Position numbers and translations under genes: made by a program. Under the pieces are notes generated by a model. It made no database searches and was not told where the DNA came from. It saw only the letters and a program-made list of their open reading frames with translations. From assembly GCA_965153355.1 (NCBI GenBank), contig OZ231127.1, forward strand, positions 48,112,001 through 48,176,000: a stretch of DNA of 64,000 nt, in the 5' to 3' direction. The number at the start of each line of letters is the position of its first letter. Within the stretch, counting starts at the first letter, position 1. This document shows, piece after piece, positions 24,231 through 38,030 of the stretch. Source of the DNA: Flaccisagitta enflata. Taxonomy: Eukaryota > Chaetognatha > Sagittoidea > Aphragmophora.

Positions 24231-24455
24231 TTTTAGTTGCGGACACGCAACTCCATTGGAGGCTTTGTCCGTCGGTCTATCGGTCCGTTGGTCAGTTGGT
24301 CTGAGGTGATCAAGTTGAAAAGTGTGAAAACGCGCATTTTTTACGCTGCTGTGTGACTCCATGTGTATGTGTTTGGGGTGGGCGAGGGTGTGAATGGGGG
24401 CTGTATGCCCCTGCCCACCCATCCACAACAATTTTGTGACCCGGCGTCACTTGTT
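24231..24455 (+). mobile_element. Family A subclass C, copy C1
   Basis: Hairpin AGTTGCGGACACGCAACT, CGTCGGTC-type tetramers, AAAACGCGCATTTTT, a G/T-rich tract, TGCCCCTGCCCACCC and end GGCGTCACTTGTT. The subterminal arm is degraded (CCACAACAA). Confidence 0.85.
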
Positions 24456-24537
24456 CTTTTTGTATTGAATCGACTGAACAGTGAGTTCGACAGAACCACA
24501 GCTGTAGACAGATGGATCAGACGAAAAGTTATGTTAA

Positions 24538-25155
24538 CACTAGTGCCCACAGAGTGGAAAAAAGTTCAAGGTCAATGACCAGTGCCCCCACCTGGTTTTT
24601 TAGGCTCTACTCAATGTGGCGAAGTGTTTTCTAGCTAAAATCAAATCATCCTTGGGGCGCTTTTTTGAAAAAATGAAAAATTCAAGATTTTTAGCTTGAT
24701 TTTGCATAAAAAATTTTCAAGGTTGACCCGATTTATTTTTTAACAGCATATTGTTAATCCAAACCAAATTCCCTTTGTTTGATATGTCGCACTATAGGGT
24801 TTTAAAAAGAAATACAATTTTCATTTTTTAGGCCACCGTTATGATTTTTGTAACGGTAGCATAAAAAATGAAATTTTTATTTCTTTTCAGAACCCTATAG
24901 TGCGACCTATCAAATTAAAGGGAATTTCATCAGGAATAACATTATGCTATCAAAAAATAAGTTGAACCAACCTGCAATCTTTTTCATAAAAAATCATGCC
25001 AAAAATCTTGAATTTTGCACTTTTTGCAAAAAGCGCTCCAAGGATGATTTGATTTTGGCCATAAACCATCCCCCCACATAAGGTGTGACCCAAAAAAACA
25101 GGTGGCGGCACTGGTCATTAACCTTGGACTTCTTTCCACTCTGTGGGCACTAGTG
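24538..25155. mobile_element. 618-bp fold-back element, second copy
   Basis: Palindrome with ends CACTAGTGCCCACAGAG...CTCTGTGGGCACTAGTG. Its interior (GTCGCACTATAGG, CACCGTTATGA) is homologous to the centre of the 20.4-kb fold-back (GTCACACTATATA, CTACCGTTA). No clear target duplication. No coding capacity. Confidence 0.85.
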
Positions 25156-26600
25156 TGTTGCGATGTTTATTTGGAAAGTCTTCCTTGTATATTAAACTGA
25201 ATAGAATTTCAATCACCCAAAATCTTTGCCTTGCGTCTTGGTAAACGGTCAGATTTCCAGGATGAAAATATCTCAAAGAAAAGGAAAAGAAAACAACCAT
25301 GTAGGTGTAGAACAAGAATATGATATTCATTTTGGTCAAACACTGGCCACTAAAATTAGAAACAGTTTTTTGTACTCAAAACTGTTTTTTGTGCTCAAAA
25401 CTGTTTTTTGTACTCAAAACTGCTATTTTTGCTCTAAAAACAGTGTCTAATGATATTTTTTCATTATTTTTTTATAGAATTCTATAGCACTAGTTAAAAA
25501 AATACTCAAGTGAGCTCATGATATCATGGGATGTATCTAAGAGGCCTTAAAATAATTTTTAAAGGCTAGAAATTGAGGAGATAAGCCATTTTTTTACCAT
25601 TCTAAAAAAAAACATTTAAAACTGCTTCTCAGAATAAAACATATGCCAAGTATTAGTTTCATTTGTCCACTAAATAAAATGCACCATTTCTGAGCAAAAA
25701 ATGCTAAACTACAATATAATTGAGATCAAAATGCAAATTTTTAAAAATGACCAAAAATAAAAACATACACTTAGAATTGAATCAATATAGTAGAAATGAT
25801 CAATATACATTTATTTCAATTTAAATTTAAAAAAAATGTTTTAAAATTAGTGATTTTTCTGCAAAATATAACAATTTTTTGTACAGAAATCATTTCAAAT
25901 TTTGTTGGCCAATTTTAGACAAAAATGAACATCATTTTCTGATTCTACTCTCTATTTAGCATGTTCGTGCAAAAAATTAGAATTGGTACTTGTTCTTCAG
26001 TTTAAACCCTTGAGATAATTCAAATCTGGGGATCTGACCATTTCATTTATTCTAGCCTCCAGAGTTTCGTGGTAGGGTACTGGGATGCCGAAGAGTTCGT
26101 TGGAAGGCCGGGGCTATTCATTTAAAAAGAGGCTATCGACAGGCTATTGATAGGGAATTTAGCTCATACCAGCGTCAGTCAGTCAGAGATCGATCGACAT
26201 AAAAGACAGATAGTTTGACAGAAATTTCCGCCAAATTAGGTTTAGTTGAGGTGTAGCCGAAGTTGAAAGTCCAAAAAGGCTTTTGACCGGACTTAGAATA
26301 TTTTTGATAATTTTTGGCGGAGAACGGTAAGACCCATTTAATGTGGTTGCCAAGGAGAAGAGCCAAAAGGGGAATTACAGGCCGTTAAGACAGATGCTCT
26401 CAAAGTTGATTGGACAAGTGAAAAACAAGCAAATGAAAAAATGCATAGAAAGAGAAAATAAATTCTAAACATTTTGCTCATTGAATTGAACGTGGAACAG
26501 CAATACGTAATGCAATGACAGAAGCAATCATTCTTTGGTCATCATCCCCAATCTGTTTTTTTTTTCAGATCCGATGCAAACCGATGTATTATTAACACTC
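25156..26600. other. AT-rich intergenic with a short tandem repeat
   Basis: About four copies of a 20-bp unit (TTTTTTGTACTCAAAACTG) at 25365-25440. Otherwise no gene, no recognised repeat family and only short frames. Confidence 0.55.
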
Positions 26601-26639
26601 AAAGCACAACAACAAATTGAACAATGAATTGAACAATGA

Positions 26640-27290
26640 ATTGAACAACGAATGAAACAATGAATGAATGAACAGATAAGATTAATGAAGAAACGAGTGA
26701 ATGAATGAATGAATAAATGAATGAATAAATGAATGAATGAATGAATGAATGAATGAATGAGTGAACGAATAAGTGTCCTCTTATTTTGACCAAACCGGTG
26801 AAATAATCATATCTTTTACTACATCAACCAATAAATGATTAAATGAGAGAATGAATGAATGGATGAATGAATGAATGAATGAATGAATGAATGAATGAAT
26901 GAATGAATGAAAGAATGAAGGAATGAATTAATGAACGAATGAACAAACTAAAGAAAAAAAATCATCAGATCACAACAATGAATGAATGCATGAATGAATG
27001 AATGAATGAATGAATGAATGAATGAATGAATGAATGAATGAATGAATGGATGAATGAATGAATGAATGAATGAACGAATGGATGAACGAATGAATGAATG
27101 AATGAATGAACAAAAGTATGAATGATTGATTTTATGAACAAATGAACGAACTATAGAAAAAATCATTCAATCACAACAACCGCTTTAAGAATGAATGAAT
27201 GAATGAATGAATGAATGAATGAATGAATGAATCACGAATGAATGAATGAGTGAATCAATGAATGAATGAATGAACAAACAAAGGAACGAA
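26640..27290 (-). repeat. (GAAT)n arrays with K spacers
   Basis: Tracts at about 26655-26760, 26845-26940, 26978-27120 and 27189-27290, separated by inverted K spacers (CAAACTAAAGAAAAAAAATC, ATCAGATCACAACAA). This is the reverse-complement equivalent of 17554-18010. Confidence 0.9.
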
Positions 27291-27314
27291 TAAATAAAAA
27301 AAAGATTGAGTGAA

Positions 27315-27540
27315 CAACCAAAAAGTGAATGAATGAACGAATGCCCAAACCAATGACAAAAACAACCGCAACAACCACTGATTTGGTGGGGGGGGGGTGG
27401 CGGGGGCAACTTCCCGACCTCTGACGACCTCCAAATTTTTTTTGGTGCATTATACCATGAAATGGTGCGCACATCTCCTGGACTTAAAGGTTCTGACGAT
27501 TTTTTGACCCGAACCCCCGTGCTAATATTCATTTACCTAG
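27315..27540 (-). repeat. Dispersed repeat J, copy 2
   Basis: Reverse complement of 11855-12075, sharing CCTCTGACGACCTCCAAATT and a poly-G run. It directly precedes (in its own orientation) the ATTC/K arrays, so J-ATTC-K forms one composite unit. Confidence 0.85.
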
Positions 27541-27542
27541 AG

Positions 27543-28258
27543 AAATGGCAAACCAAATAGTGATTATTGTTATTTCGCAAGCTTGCCAAAAACTGTGATA
27601 ATTCAGAGACAACCTTTAATCAAGATATATTGGCTTCAAGCGTAGCTAGTAGCTACAAAGTTTTTTGTTAAGAATGAAGAATCCACGAGTTTGATTGTTT
27701 AGGAAATGCAAGCAAGCTTGGACATTGAATTCCAGACTGATAAGGGGGAAATTGGCTCACATAATGATGAAACAAGATCGCCCATGATCATGCAAAAATG
27801 CTTCATATTTTGATATGAAAATGTAAGGCAATCGGCGATTAAGTCATTCGTCAGAAAGTACCACGCTGATTATGGCAAAAATAATCTAGAAATCAACAAA
27901 TAAGGTACAATCTGGTTTCTGTGGGTAAAATCACTTAGAAATGGCAAACCAAAGAGTGATTACTTTTATTCTGAAAGCCTGCCAAAAACTTCAGAAGAAA
28001 AGATTGGGAAAATTTAGATAGAACTTCTAATCGAGATATATCGGCTCCAAGAGTGGCTGCGAAGTTTTTTATCTAAGAGTCCACAAGTTTGATTGTTTAG
28101 GATAAGGGAGATTGGATACTGAATTCCAGATTGATAGGGTGCATAATTTGCTCGCATAATGATGAAAACAAGATCACCCATGATCATTAATTATGGAAAG
28201 GTTTTGTATTTTGTTATCAAAATGTATGGCGATTGGCAATTAAATGACATATAATGAC
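27543..28258 (+). repeat. Tandem duplication of 395 bp (repeat M)
   Basis: The second unit starts at 27938 (AAATGGCAAACCAAAGAGTG). Units share TTGATTGTTTAGGA, ATTGAATTCCAGA and ATAATGATGA. A short piece recurs at 11390-11420. No long ORF. Confidence 0.8.
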
Positions 28259-28350
28259 ATGTATGCGAAAACGTACCATGCTAGCATCATCAGAAGAGTT
28301 GAAACCCGCTGTCACTAACGGAATTCCGATACAAATTCAAACTTTTTTCT

Positions 28351-28415
28351 TTTTTTGCGCATGCACGCAACTCTACACCTTGATCTGTCGGTCGGTCTGC
28401 CAGTCCGTAAGTGTG
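28351..28415 (+). mobile_element. Family A fragment A8
   Basis: GCATGCACGCAACTCTACACC, split as half-hairpin plus CTCTACACCTTGATCTGTCGG and a short CGGT stretch. The distal part is missing. Confidence 0.55.
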
Positions 28416-28781
28416 TCGTTATTTAATTTTTTCTGCAACATTTTCGTATTAAAGCCTTTTTAGTCAATTTCAAGGACATCTTAAATTGTAATCATATAAC
28501 TATTTGATAATGTAATTATGTGATTTTGTAAAACAGAGCATGCGACTGTTGTCATTTTGGGCTTGATATTTTCTCTATTGGATGTAACAGAATTCTGCCT
28601 ATAAAAGATAAGATTTGTACCTTGGAATCCGTAAGAGCCGGAGTTCACGGTATCATAGTTTTTTCATGATTTAGTCAATAAGTGTCAATATTCCCCACTG
28701 AGGAATCCCTAGTAGTCTCCAGGCTAGAGCAGTGAAGAAATTCTACCCTACGTTAAACAAGGCCACTTCTGAACCAGAAAA

Positions 28782-28949
28782 AAACAAGGCCGGATACACG
28801 GCAATCCAGTCGCGGACGGTTGGGCAGGAGCAGTAATGCGAAAACCGCTCGGAATTCAAAAATGTGACGTACCTACCGACCGATCTACCGACATACCGAC
28901 CGACCGACCGGCACGGCAAGGTGTAGATTCGCGTGTCCGCGACTAAAAA
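28782..28949 (-). mobile_element. Family A, copy A9 (complete short form)
   Basis: AAACAAGGCCGGATACACGG, the arm AGTCGCGGAC, GGTTGGGCAGGAGCAGTAAT, CCGACCGAC units, GGCACGGCAAGGTGTAGA and hairpin TCGCG-TGTC-CGCGACTAAAAA. Arm and hairpin match. Confidence 0.92.
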
Positions 28950-29284
28950 CCACAATGAACTCATCAGCCGTATTCATCATTTTTACATCATTGAAATGCA
29001 ATTTCATGCGGACGGACAAACAGACAGCTGCACGGACAGACAGACGAACGGCCATGTCAATCATACGGTGGCTTGCACGGATAAAAGCCTCTCGAAGGCT
29101 TATGCCTCAAAAAATTAGGGACAGGAGAACTGTAGAGAGAAGAAAGGAAGAAAAAGAGTAAAAAAGTGAATGAGAACAGGAGATGAGAAGAACAGAGGAA
29201 AAGTTTTAGGGGGGAATTCCTTAAGCCAAAACGCGCATGCGTGCCGGTTTTACTGTTAGCTTCAAAGCCCCATGGAAGCACGTG

Positions 29285-29889
<605 letters not shown>

Positions 29890-29890
29890 T

Positions 29891-30625
29891 TGGGCAGCGG
29901 CCCCGAAGGGGCCGATGACCTATGCTTTCACACATAGGGGAAATTTTTCCTTCTTCTCCTTCTTCTTCTTCTTCTCCTCCATCCACCCCCTCCGAAGCTC
30001 GTATCCTGGCCTAAATCCTAATCATGAGGCCCAAATCCTAGTCTCCAGGCCCAAATTCTAGCCTCGAGCCTCAATTCCCAGCCTCAAATCCCAGCCTAAC
30101 CCTAACCCTCTGGAGGCTCATATCCCAGCCTCGAGGCTCACATCCCAGCCTCGAGGCTCACATCCCAGCCTCAAAGCTCAAATCCCAGCCTCAAGCCTCA
30201 AATCCCAGCCTCAAGCCTCTAATCCCAGCCTCAAGCCTCTAATCCCAGCCTTGAGGCTCAAATAACAGCGTCATGGCTCAAATCTTAGCCCAAAGCCTCA
30301 AATCACAGCCTCAAGGCTTATATCCCAGCCTAAAGCCTCAAATCACAGCCTCAAGCCTCAAATCCCAGCCTTGAGGCTCAAATCACAGCCTTGAGGCTCA
30401 AATGGCAGCCTCGAGGCTTAAATCACAGCATCATGGCTTGAATCACAGCCTTGAGGCTCAAATCCCATTATTGATGCTCAAATTCAATCCTAGAGCTTCA
30501 AAACTTACTAAGCATAGGTCATCGGCCCCTTTGGGGCCGCTGCCCCTCTCACCTTCACACTCACCTACACTAATACAGGGGCAACGGGTACCGCTGACCA
30601 TCTAACGCTTTTGCGACTATTCTTT
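29891..30625 (+). mobile_element. Family B element, copy B3 (complete)
   Basis: Inverted repeats of about 36 bp at 29892-29927 and 30511-30546, each with the palindrome GGCCCC-TT(T/C)-GGGGCC, flank a 20-bp minisatellite (AATCCCAGCCTCAAGCCTCA) of about 23 units. The distal stem TGCCCCT...AGGGGCA, CGGGTACCGCTGACCATC and TTTTGCGACTATTCT follow. No ORF is supported. Confidence 0.88.
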
Positions 30626-30716
30626 CTTACTTTCCTCTTTTTTTCTTTTTTTTTCTTTTTTTCTTTCGCTCTTAAGAAAGAAAGAGAGAGACAAAGTTTA
30701 AGATTTCGATCTTTCT

Positions 30717-31590
<874 letters not shown>

Positions 31591-31591
31591 C

Positions 31592-31657
31592 TCCGCCGCT
31601 TCCGCCGCTTCCGCCGCTTCCGCCGCTTCCGCCGCTTCCGCCGCTTCCGCCGCTTCC
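31592..31657. repeat. 9-bp GC-rich repeat (CCGCCGCTT)n
   Basis: About seven copies. On the minus strand it would encode Ala-Glu-Ala or Gly-Gly-Ser runs, but no gene context supports coding. Confidence 0.92.
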
Positions 31658-31726
31658 GTCCGTAAATCCCCTCCAACCATTTGCGGGACGGTGAAGGCAT
31701 TTCACGGCAATAGAGCATTAGCATTA

Positions 31727-31867
<141 letters not shown>

Positions 31868-32421
31868 GAGAATGTGTGGGCGCGCACACACATATGAAGT
31901 ATCAACGATAAAGAGGTAAATACTAATCTACTTGTGACTGAAACAATTATTTTGTCTTTTTACTTATGACAAATGTTACTAATTACAAATGAATTGTGTT
32001 GATCTTTTTTGCGGGGTGGGAGCGAGAGTGCTGGTCCTAGAGCAGCGCTCTTTGGGAGCGAATTGGTTGAAGAAAAAGAGAGGAAAAAGTAGTCGTTAAA
32101 GGAGAGATGAACGAAAAAATATAGGAGCAAATGGTAACGAAAGACACGCATGAGAATATCAATAGGATAATTTTCTAGGGACTCTAAGCTTTAAGAGCGT
32201 AATTTGCATGCGGTTTTGAAGATGCATGCATAGAGTCAGAACGGCTACCAACAGCAGGGACTGGTTTCATTCATCATAATAACTTCGATTGTACATGCAT
32301 GGAGATTGGATACAGTAGATGTCGTCTAGACTTGGAAATGCGGGGAACAATGTTTTTTTTCCCATAGAATCGACTCGTGACCGACGGACCAACCAGTGGA
32401 CAGATGGACCGACCAACTGTC

Positions 32422-32425
<4 letters not shown>
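31868..32425. other. Intergenic sequence
   Basis: No gene recognised. A CGGACCAACCAGTGGACAG-like stretch at 32380-32415 may be a decayed family A array. Confidence 0.35.

Positions 32426-32512
<87 letters not shown>
32426..32512. repeat. (CT)n microsatellite
   Basis: Perfect dinucleotide tract of about 87 bp. Confidence 0.97.
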
Positions 32513-32514
<2 letters not shown>

Positions 32515-33007
32515 GGACTCGTGTCCAGTGTGAGAGAGTCGTTAGGTTGATGGATTTTGCGATCAATTGCGGAGAAGAACTTAAAAGGATGAAGAAGAGA
32601 CGGCATTTTGATTGTCTTCCGTTGCAACGCGTTGGAGCGTGCATCGTTTTAACGCTCTCTTATGATTCGGTATGAATCCTACTTTCCCTCTCCGACGGTC
32701 GCACTTCATTAACGAAGATTTTCGCCAACCCGACCCTGGGTGCTGATCCATTGGATGGGCCTTGGGTGAAGTGGTACACGGTAACCCAAGTCGCCGTGTG
32801 AATGGGCACTGGGCGGGAGCAGTGATAGAATAACGAGTAGACCGCCCATTATCGACAAAAAACGCAGAGCGTAACGGACCGGCTGACAGAAGGACTGAAC
32901 GTCTAACATAGCTCGTTATTGAATCGCATGTACACATTTTCATTCGTTTCTATAGCACAATTACTTCAGAGGAGTTCGCAAAAAAAAAAAGAAAAAAAAA
33001 AGAAAAG

Positions 33008-33217
33008 AATACACGGATACACGGCCAATAAGTAGTTGCTTTGGGGTGGGCAGGGCAGTGATGTTGGTCGGCAGGGGCAGTAATGTTGTTGGGCAGGGGC
33101 AGTATGTCAGTGGGCGGGGGTAGTAATGCTTAGAAATCGCTATTCCAGCTGATTTCCAGATAGACAGACTTACCAAGGGACACATCCTCTCGTAGAGTCG
33201 CTTAGCAAGCGACTAAA
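33008..33217 (-). mobile_element. Family A, copy A24 with repeated core
   Basis: GGATACACGGCCAATAAG, an arm reading GTTGCTTTGG, then about four tandem versions of GGGCAGGGGCAGTAATG, and hairpin AGTCGCTTAGCAAGCGACT with trailing A. The unusual CTT in the hairpin stem is also present in the subterminal arm. Confidence 0.75.
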
Positions 33218-33260
33218 GACTGCCAAACTAACTGGGATTGTACGTTAGAAATGTGCAGTT

Positions 33261-33395
33261 AACCGGACCGGGTTCACGGCTACCCTAGTCGCGTTCTGAA
33301 GGGCTAGGCCAGTGTTGCAACACCGCCAAAGAGATCCAGCGAAGTTTTGATTGACAAAACCGACCGACAGACATAGCGGCACATTGAGCCGCGTA
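33261..33395 (-). mobile_element. Diverged family A relic A25
   Basis: CACGGCTACCCTAGTCGCG near the left and ACCGACCGACAGAC further on match family A, but the hairpin end is poor. Confidence 0.45.
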
Positions 33396-33967
33396 CGGGG
33401 GCCTGGAAAGACACCGAGGTAGATTGGCACAGATGAAATAGTAAAATCTCTTTTGCTTTCGCCCAGTTATGTTTGTCCCGCCCACAGTTGTTTGGCAGTC
33501 GGATAGACGAGGAGACGAGGAGCTAAGACAAACAAAATGGCAACAGGTCAACACATGTGGACCGTCGCCGACCGTCGGGACCAACATACTTATAGATCAA
33601 CAAGCAGAAAGAATAACGGATGCAGACAGATACTCACTGGCAGACAACTTGATCAAAAATACATTTGCTGATTCTGACGCATACTAGGTCTGCTTGGACG
33701 AGAAAAGCTAAATATTTGTCCTTGCATTTTTGCAGCATTTGATAAAAAACAAGTGTGCATTTTCAAATGATCAAAGAACAAATACACGATAGCACCGCAC
33801 ACACGAACACACAAAGTAACAAACAAACAAATGCACATGCTCTTGTAAACACACAAACGCACGCACACACACGCGCGTGAGCTCACGGCGTGGCGTTTCG
33901 GTTGGCCTCCCCCGCACAAACGCGTTCGACATCACGCAGCTCCAGTCTTTTTGGCCTCTCCCTTCTC

Positions 33968-34507
<540 letters not shown>

Positions 34508-34670
34508 TGTAAATGCAACCAGCAGCAATGGGCAAAATGATATTAATGCGCTATCACTGTCATGAAAATGCACTGAGGTTTCTGATTTGAAATGGCTGGG
34601 ATTTCGTCCTCATGATAAGAAATGGGGAGTGCACTCAATTGGCGATATAGAAATAAATAAAAAAGATTCT

Positions 34671-34721
34671 AAAGGGCGGTTTGTCATATAAACGGGTGCG
34701 CCCTAGTGAGGTTCGACTGTA
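34671..34721 (+). mobile_element. MITE family E right-end fragment
   Basis: AACGGGTGCGCCCTAGTGAG then GTTCGACTGTA resembles the right end of E1 and E2. The left end is absent. Confidence 0.5.
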
Positions 34722-35051
34722 GAGATTCTTAAATGTTTTCTCATTCTAGACCAATGCCAGCTCTAGCTCATATAGTCTAGCTCATATGGTTAAGCCTTTA
34801 TAAGTGAAAGCTTCTGATTGATTTATTTGGTATTGGGCAAGAAGAAGAGATCTCCAGACTGTCTTTTAGTCTATTTTTCCTTTTTCCTCTGTTTTCTCAT
34901 TTAAGTTCTTCCATTTTCTGGAGGTCGTTGTTATTTCATTTCTCATTTCATTCCGTCCCATCACGTTTGGTCCTTCACTAAATTTCCTCCATCTTCTTCT
35001 CCTTCTTTTCGTTATCTTTTTTTTTTCATGCTTTTGCACCTTCCACTCGGT

Positions 35052-35270
35052 TTTTTAGTCGCGGACACGTGACTCTACACCTTGCCGTGTCGGTCCGTCC
35101 GTCCGTCCGTCCGTCCGTCCGTCCGTCCGTCCGTCCGTCCGTCCGTCCGTCCGTCCGTCCGTCCGTCCGTCCGTCCGTCCGTCCGTCACATTTCTGAATT
35201 CCAAGCGGTTTTTGCAGTACTGCTCCTGCCCAACCGTCCGCGACTGGATTGCCGTGTATCCGGCCTTGTT
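35052..35270 (+). mobile_element. Family A, copy A10 with pure (GTCC)n array
   Basis: Hairpin AGTCGCGGACACGTGACT, CTACACCTTGCCGTGTCGG, about 24 perfect GTCC units at 35093-35187, ATTTCTGAATTCCAAGCGG, the arm GTCCGCGACT and GCCGTGTATCCGGCCTTGTT. This is the best example of array expansion at a fixed position. Confidence 0.95.
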
Positions 35271-35330
35271 TCATTTCACTTAAAATTTTTTCCTCCATTT
35301 CATTCCACTCCCCCTCATCGACTGTCTTGT

Positions 35331-35791
35331 GCAGTAGAACCCCGCCTCCATAACACCGCCTTTAACGATGCCCCAACATTAAATGTCAAGATACTTCAGT
35401 CCCAAATTATTTATGCATTTTAAATGTCAGTAGAATACCCTTGGTTAGCAGACGCTGCTTTAACAGCGACCTGCCTTGTGAGATTACATTTTTTTTGGCC
35501 CTCAGGTGGATACCGCTGTAATAAACATGAGTTTTTAGTCGCCTGCACGCGACTCTACAACCCCCTTTGTCCGTTGGTCGGTTGGTTGGTCGGTTGGTCA
35601 TGTTTTACTTTTTTTATGATCTTATTTTTTTGACCCCTCTGCTCCTGCCCAAATGGTCTAGTGACCTCAAATATGGCCCCTGCCCACCCGCTTTCGACTT
35701 CGGTAGCCGTGTATCCGGCCTTGTTTACATTCAATGACAAAATGACTAAATGAGATGTCCCATCAAGACCGTTATGCCGAGGTTCCACTGT
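35331..35791. mobile_element. Tc1/mariner-like MITE (family D), split by A11
   Basis: Left end GCAGTAGAACCCCGCCTCCA, right end ATGCCGAGGTTCCACTGTA, inverted repeats of about 22 bp beginning CAGT(A/G)GAACC(C/T)CG, as in TA-target pogo/Tc1-type elements. A11 (35532-35726) is inserted inside. Confidence 0.75.
35532..35726 (+). mobile_element. Family A, copy A11 nested in a MITE
   Basis: TTTTTAGTCGCCTGCACGCG, CGGTTGGTTGG units, CTGCTCCTGCCCAAATGG, GCCCCTGCCCACCCG and end GCCGTGTATCCGGCCTTGTT. The subterminal arm is decayed (TTTCGACTTCGG). Confidence 0.9.
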
Positions 35792-36300
35792 ATATTGATT
35801 TTTACGTGTGCCAAAACAGAGATGTAGGGTAGCCCGACTGTCTTTTCGTCGACCAACTGGGTCATATTTTTCAGAAGTAGCCTCTAATAGGTCGATGACC
35901 GTTACAAAAATTTTCTTCTATTTCTTTCAATCTCACCCCTCTTCCTCGATTTTATGAAATTTCTTACTATGCCTAAGTATTAGAGTGACTTTAAGTACAG
36001 TCATATTCGAATTTGATCTCCCTCACGAGAGAAATAAGACCATTTCCATTTCCAAACTCTAAAATGTGGTGGCGATCAGATAACGTTGTCATGCCCGCCA
36101 AAATAAAATGAACTGGAGAGAGTTTGGCCTCCAAAGCTAGGGAAGATGTGAGGTGGTCAGTAAATTTTGTCCAATCATCACCCTATTTTAAAGGTAACTT
36201 CTTTGAAGGAAATAGTTCTTCTGCGAGGAAGACGAGATTCGGATTTGACCAAAATTCAGGTCACCCTATAAAGCATCAACCCCACATTAAAATCTACCGG
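35792..36300. other. Intergenic sequence
   Basis: No gene recognised. A segment near 36260 (AATTCAGGTCACCCTA, CATCAACCCCA) recurs at 36390-36425, a local duplication of about 130 bp that includes the following CTT tract. Confidence 0.5.
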
Positions 36301-36301
36301 C

Positions 36302-36741
36302 TTCTTCTTCTTCTTCTTCGTCTTCTTCTTCATTTGCTCTACCCATTAGGTTCTTTTAGTGCCTTCTTCTTCTGTTCCGTCATCTTCCAAAACTCAGGTC
36401 ACCCTACTATGCATCAACCCCATATTAAAATCTACCGGCTTCTTCATCTTCTTCTCCGTTTTCTTCTTCGTCTTCTTCTTCTTCTTCTTCTTCTCCTTCT
36501 TCTTCTTCTTCTTCTTCTTCTTCTTTTTCTTTTTCTTTTTCTTTTTCTTTTTCTTTTTCTTTTTTTTTCTTCTTCTTCCTCTTTTTTCTTCTTCTTTTCT
36601 TTCTTTTTTCTTCTTCTCTTTCTTCTCCTCTTCTCTTCTCTTCTTTCTTCTTTCTTTTCTTCTTCTTCTTCTTCTTCTTCTTCTTCTTCTTCTTCTTCTT
36701 CTTCTTCTTCTTCTTCTTCTTCTTCTTCTTCTCCCTTTGCT
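36302..36741. repeat. Degenerate (CTT)n / (CTTTTT)n pyrimidine tract
   Basis: Two CTT arrays separated by the duplicated segment, with blocks of TTCTTTT hexamers. The 440-bp polypyrimidine bias could support triplex structure. Frames of Leu, Phe or Ser runs are artefacts. Confidence 0.93.
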
Positions 36742-36819
36742 CTCCCCATTTGGTTCTTTCAGTGCCTTCTTCTTCTTCTGTTCCGTCATCTTCTTCTTCT
36801 CCTTCTTCCTCCTCTTCAC

Positions 36820-36960
36820 GTGCGTTGAGGCCCCAGTCGCGTCGTTGTATTCTCCGGTCTGGCGCGGGACGAAAGCCGCGCTCGCGCTCTCCCGCCTCTC
36901 ATCCGCGACTGCCATCTACCGACGTTTTCGCGCGACTCGAGGGGGCGTGTCGACCGCAAC
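36820..36960. promoter_or_regulatory. CpG-rich island, possible promoter
   Basis: A GC- and CpG-rich stretch (GCGCGGGACG, CGCGCTCGCGCTC, CGCGCGACTCGAGG) stands out in AT-rich DNA. No exon was recognised nearby, so its role is a guess. Confidence 0.25.
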
Positions 36961-37113
36961 AAAGAAACAATAATAAAAGAAAGAAAAAAAAACAACAACA
37001 AACAAAAGCTCTTTTGTTTTCATTTTCGCGCTCTTCCTTGTGTACGAAATTTTCGTTTCGACTCCTTTGTTTTTTTTTCGCTTTGTTAACTTTCGTGGAA
37101 AAATGCGGCCATT

Positions 37114-37300
37114 TTGGTGTCTGTCGATCCGTCAGTCAATCCATCGGTCGGTCTGTCGGTTCAACTTTTTATTTTTACACTTTTTTTCGGCGTTTATAAA
37201 CATATATGGACTTTTTTTCATAACTGCTTCTGCCAAAATTCTTGGTTACTGGTCATATTCATCACTGCCCCTGCCCACTCGCACGCGACCTTATTTAAAC
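37114..37300 (+). mobile_element. Diverged family A copy A27
   Basis: CCATCGGTCGGTCTGTCGG, TAACTGCTTCTGCC and CACTGCCCCTGCCCACTCGC with ACGCGACC follow the family A order, but both extreme ends are lost. Confidence 0.55.
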
Positions 37301-37431
37301 GACCTCTTGGTTACATTTTCGGAGTTTTCGAGTGAAAAAAAGAACAACATAAAAAAAGACGGCAAAACAAAAAAAAGACAGCAGCAAAGGAGAATGAAGA
37401 ACATCGCTGGAAACTATTGGTAAGAAAACGA

Positions 37432-38030
<599 letters not shown>

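Noticed and set aside
30040-30500. Possible CRISPR-like array of 20-bp repeats
   Set aside because: Units are head to tail without unique spacers, within a family B element in a eukaryotic genome.
35093-35187. Independent (GTCC)n microsatellite
   Set aside because: It is the internal array of family A copy A10, with conserved flanks in the expected order.
36394-36915. Lys/Arg/Glu-rich minus-strand frame
   Set aside because: CTT-tract translation. Only the first about 40 residues come from unique sequence and show no domain.
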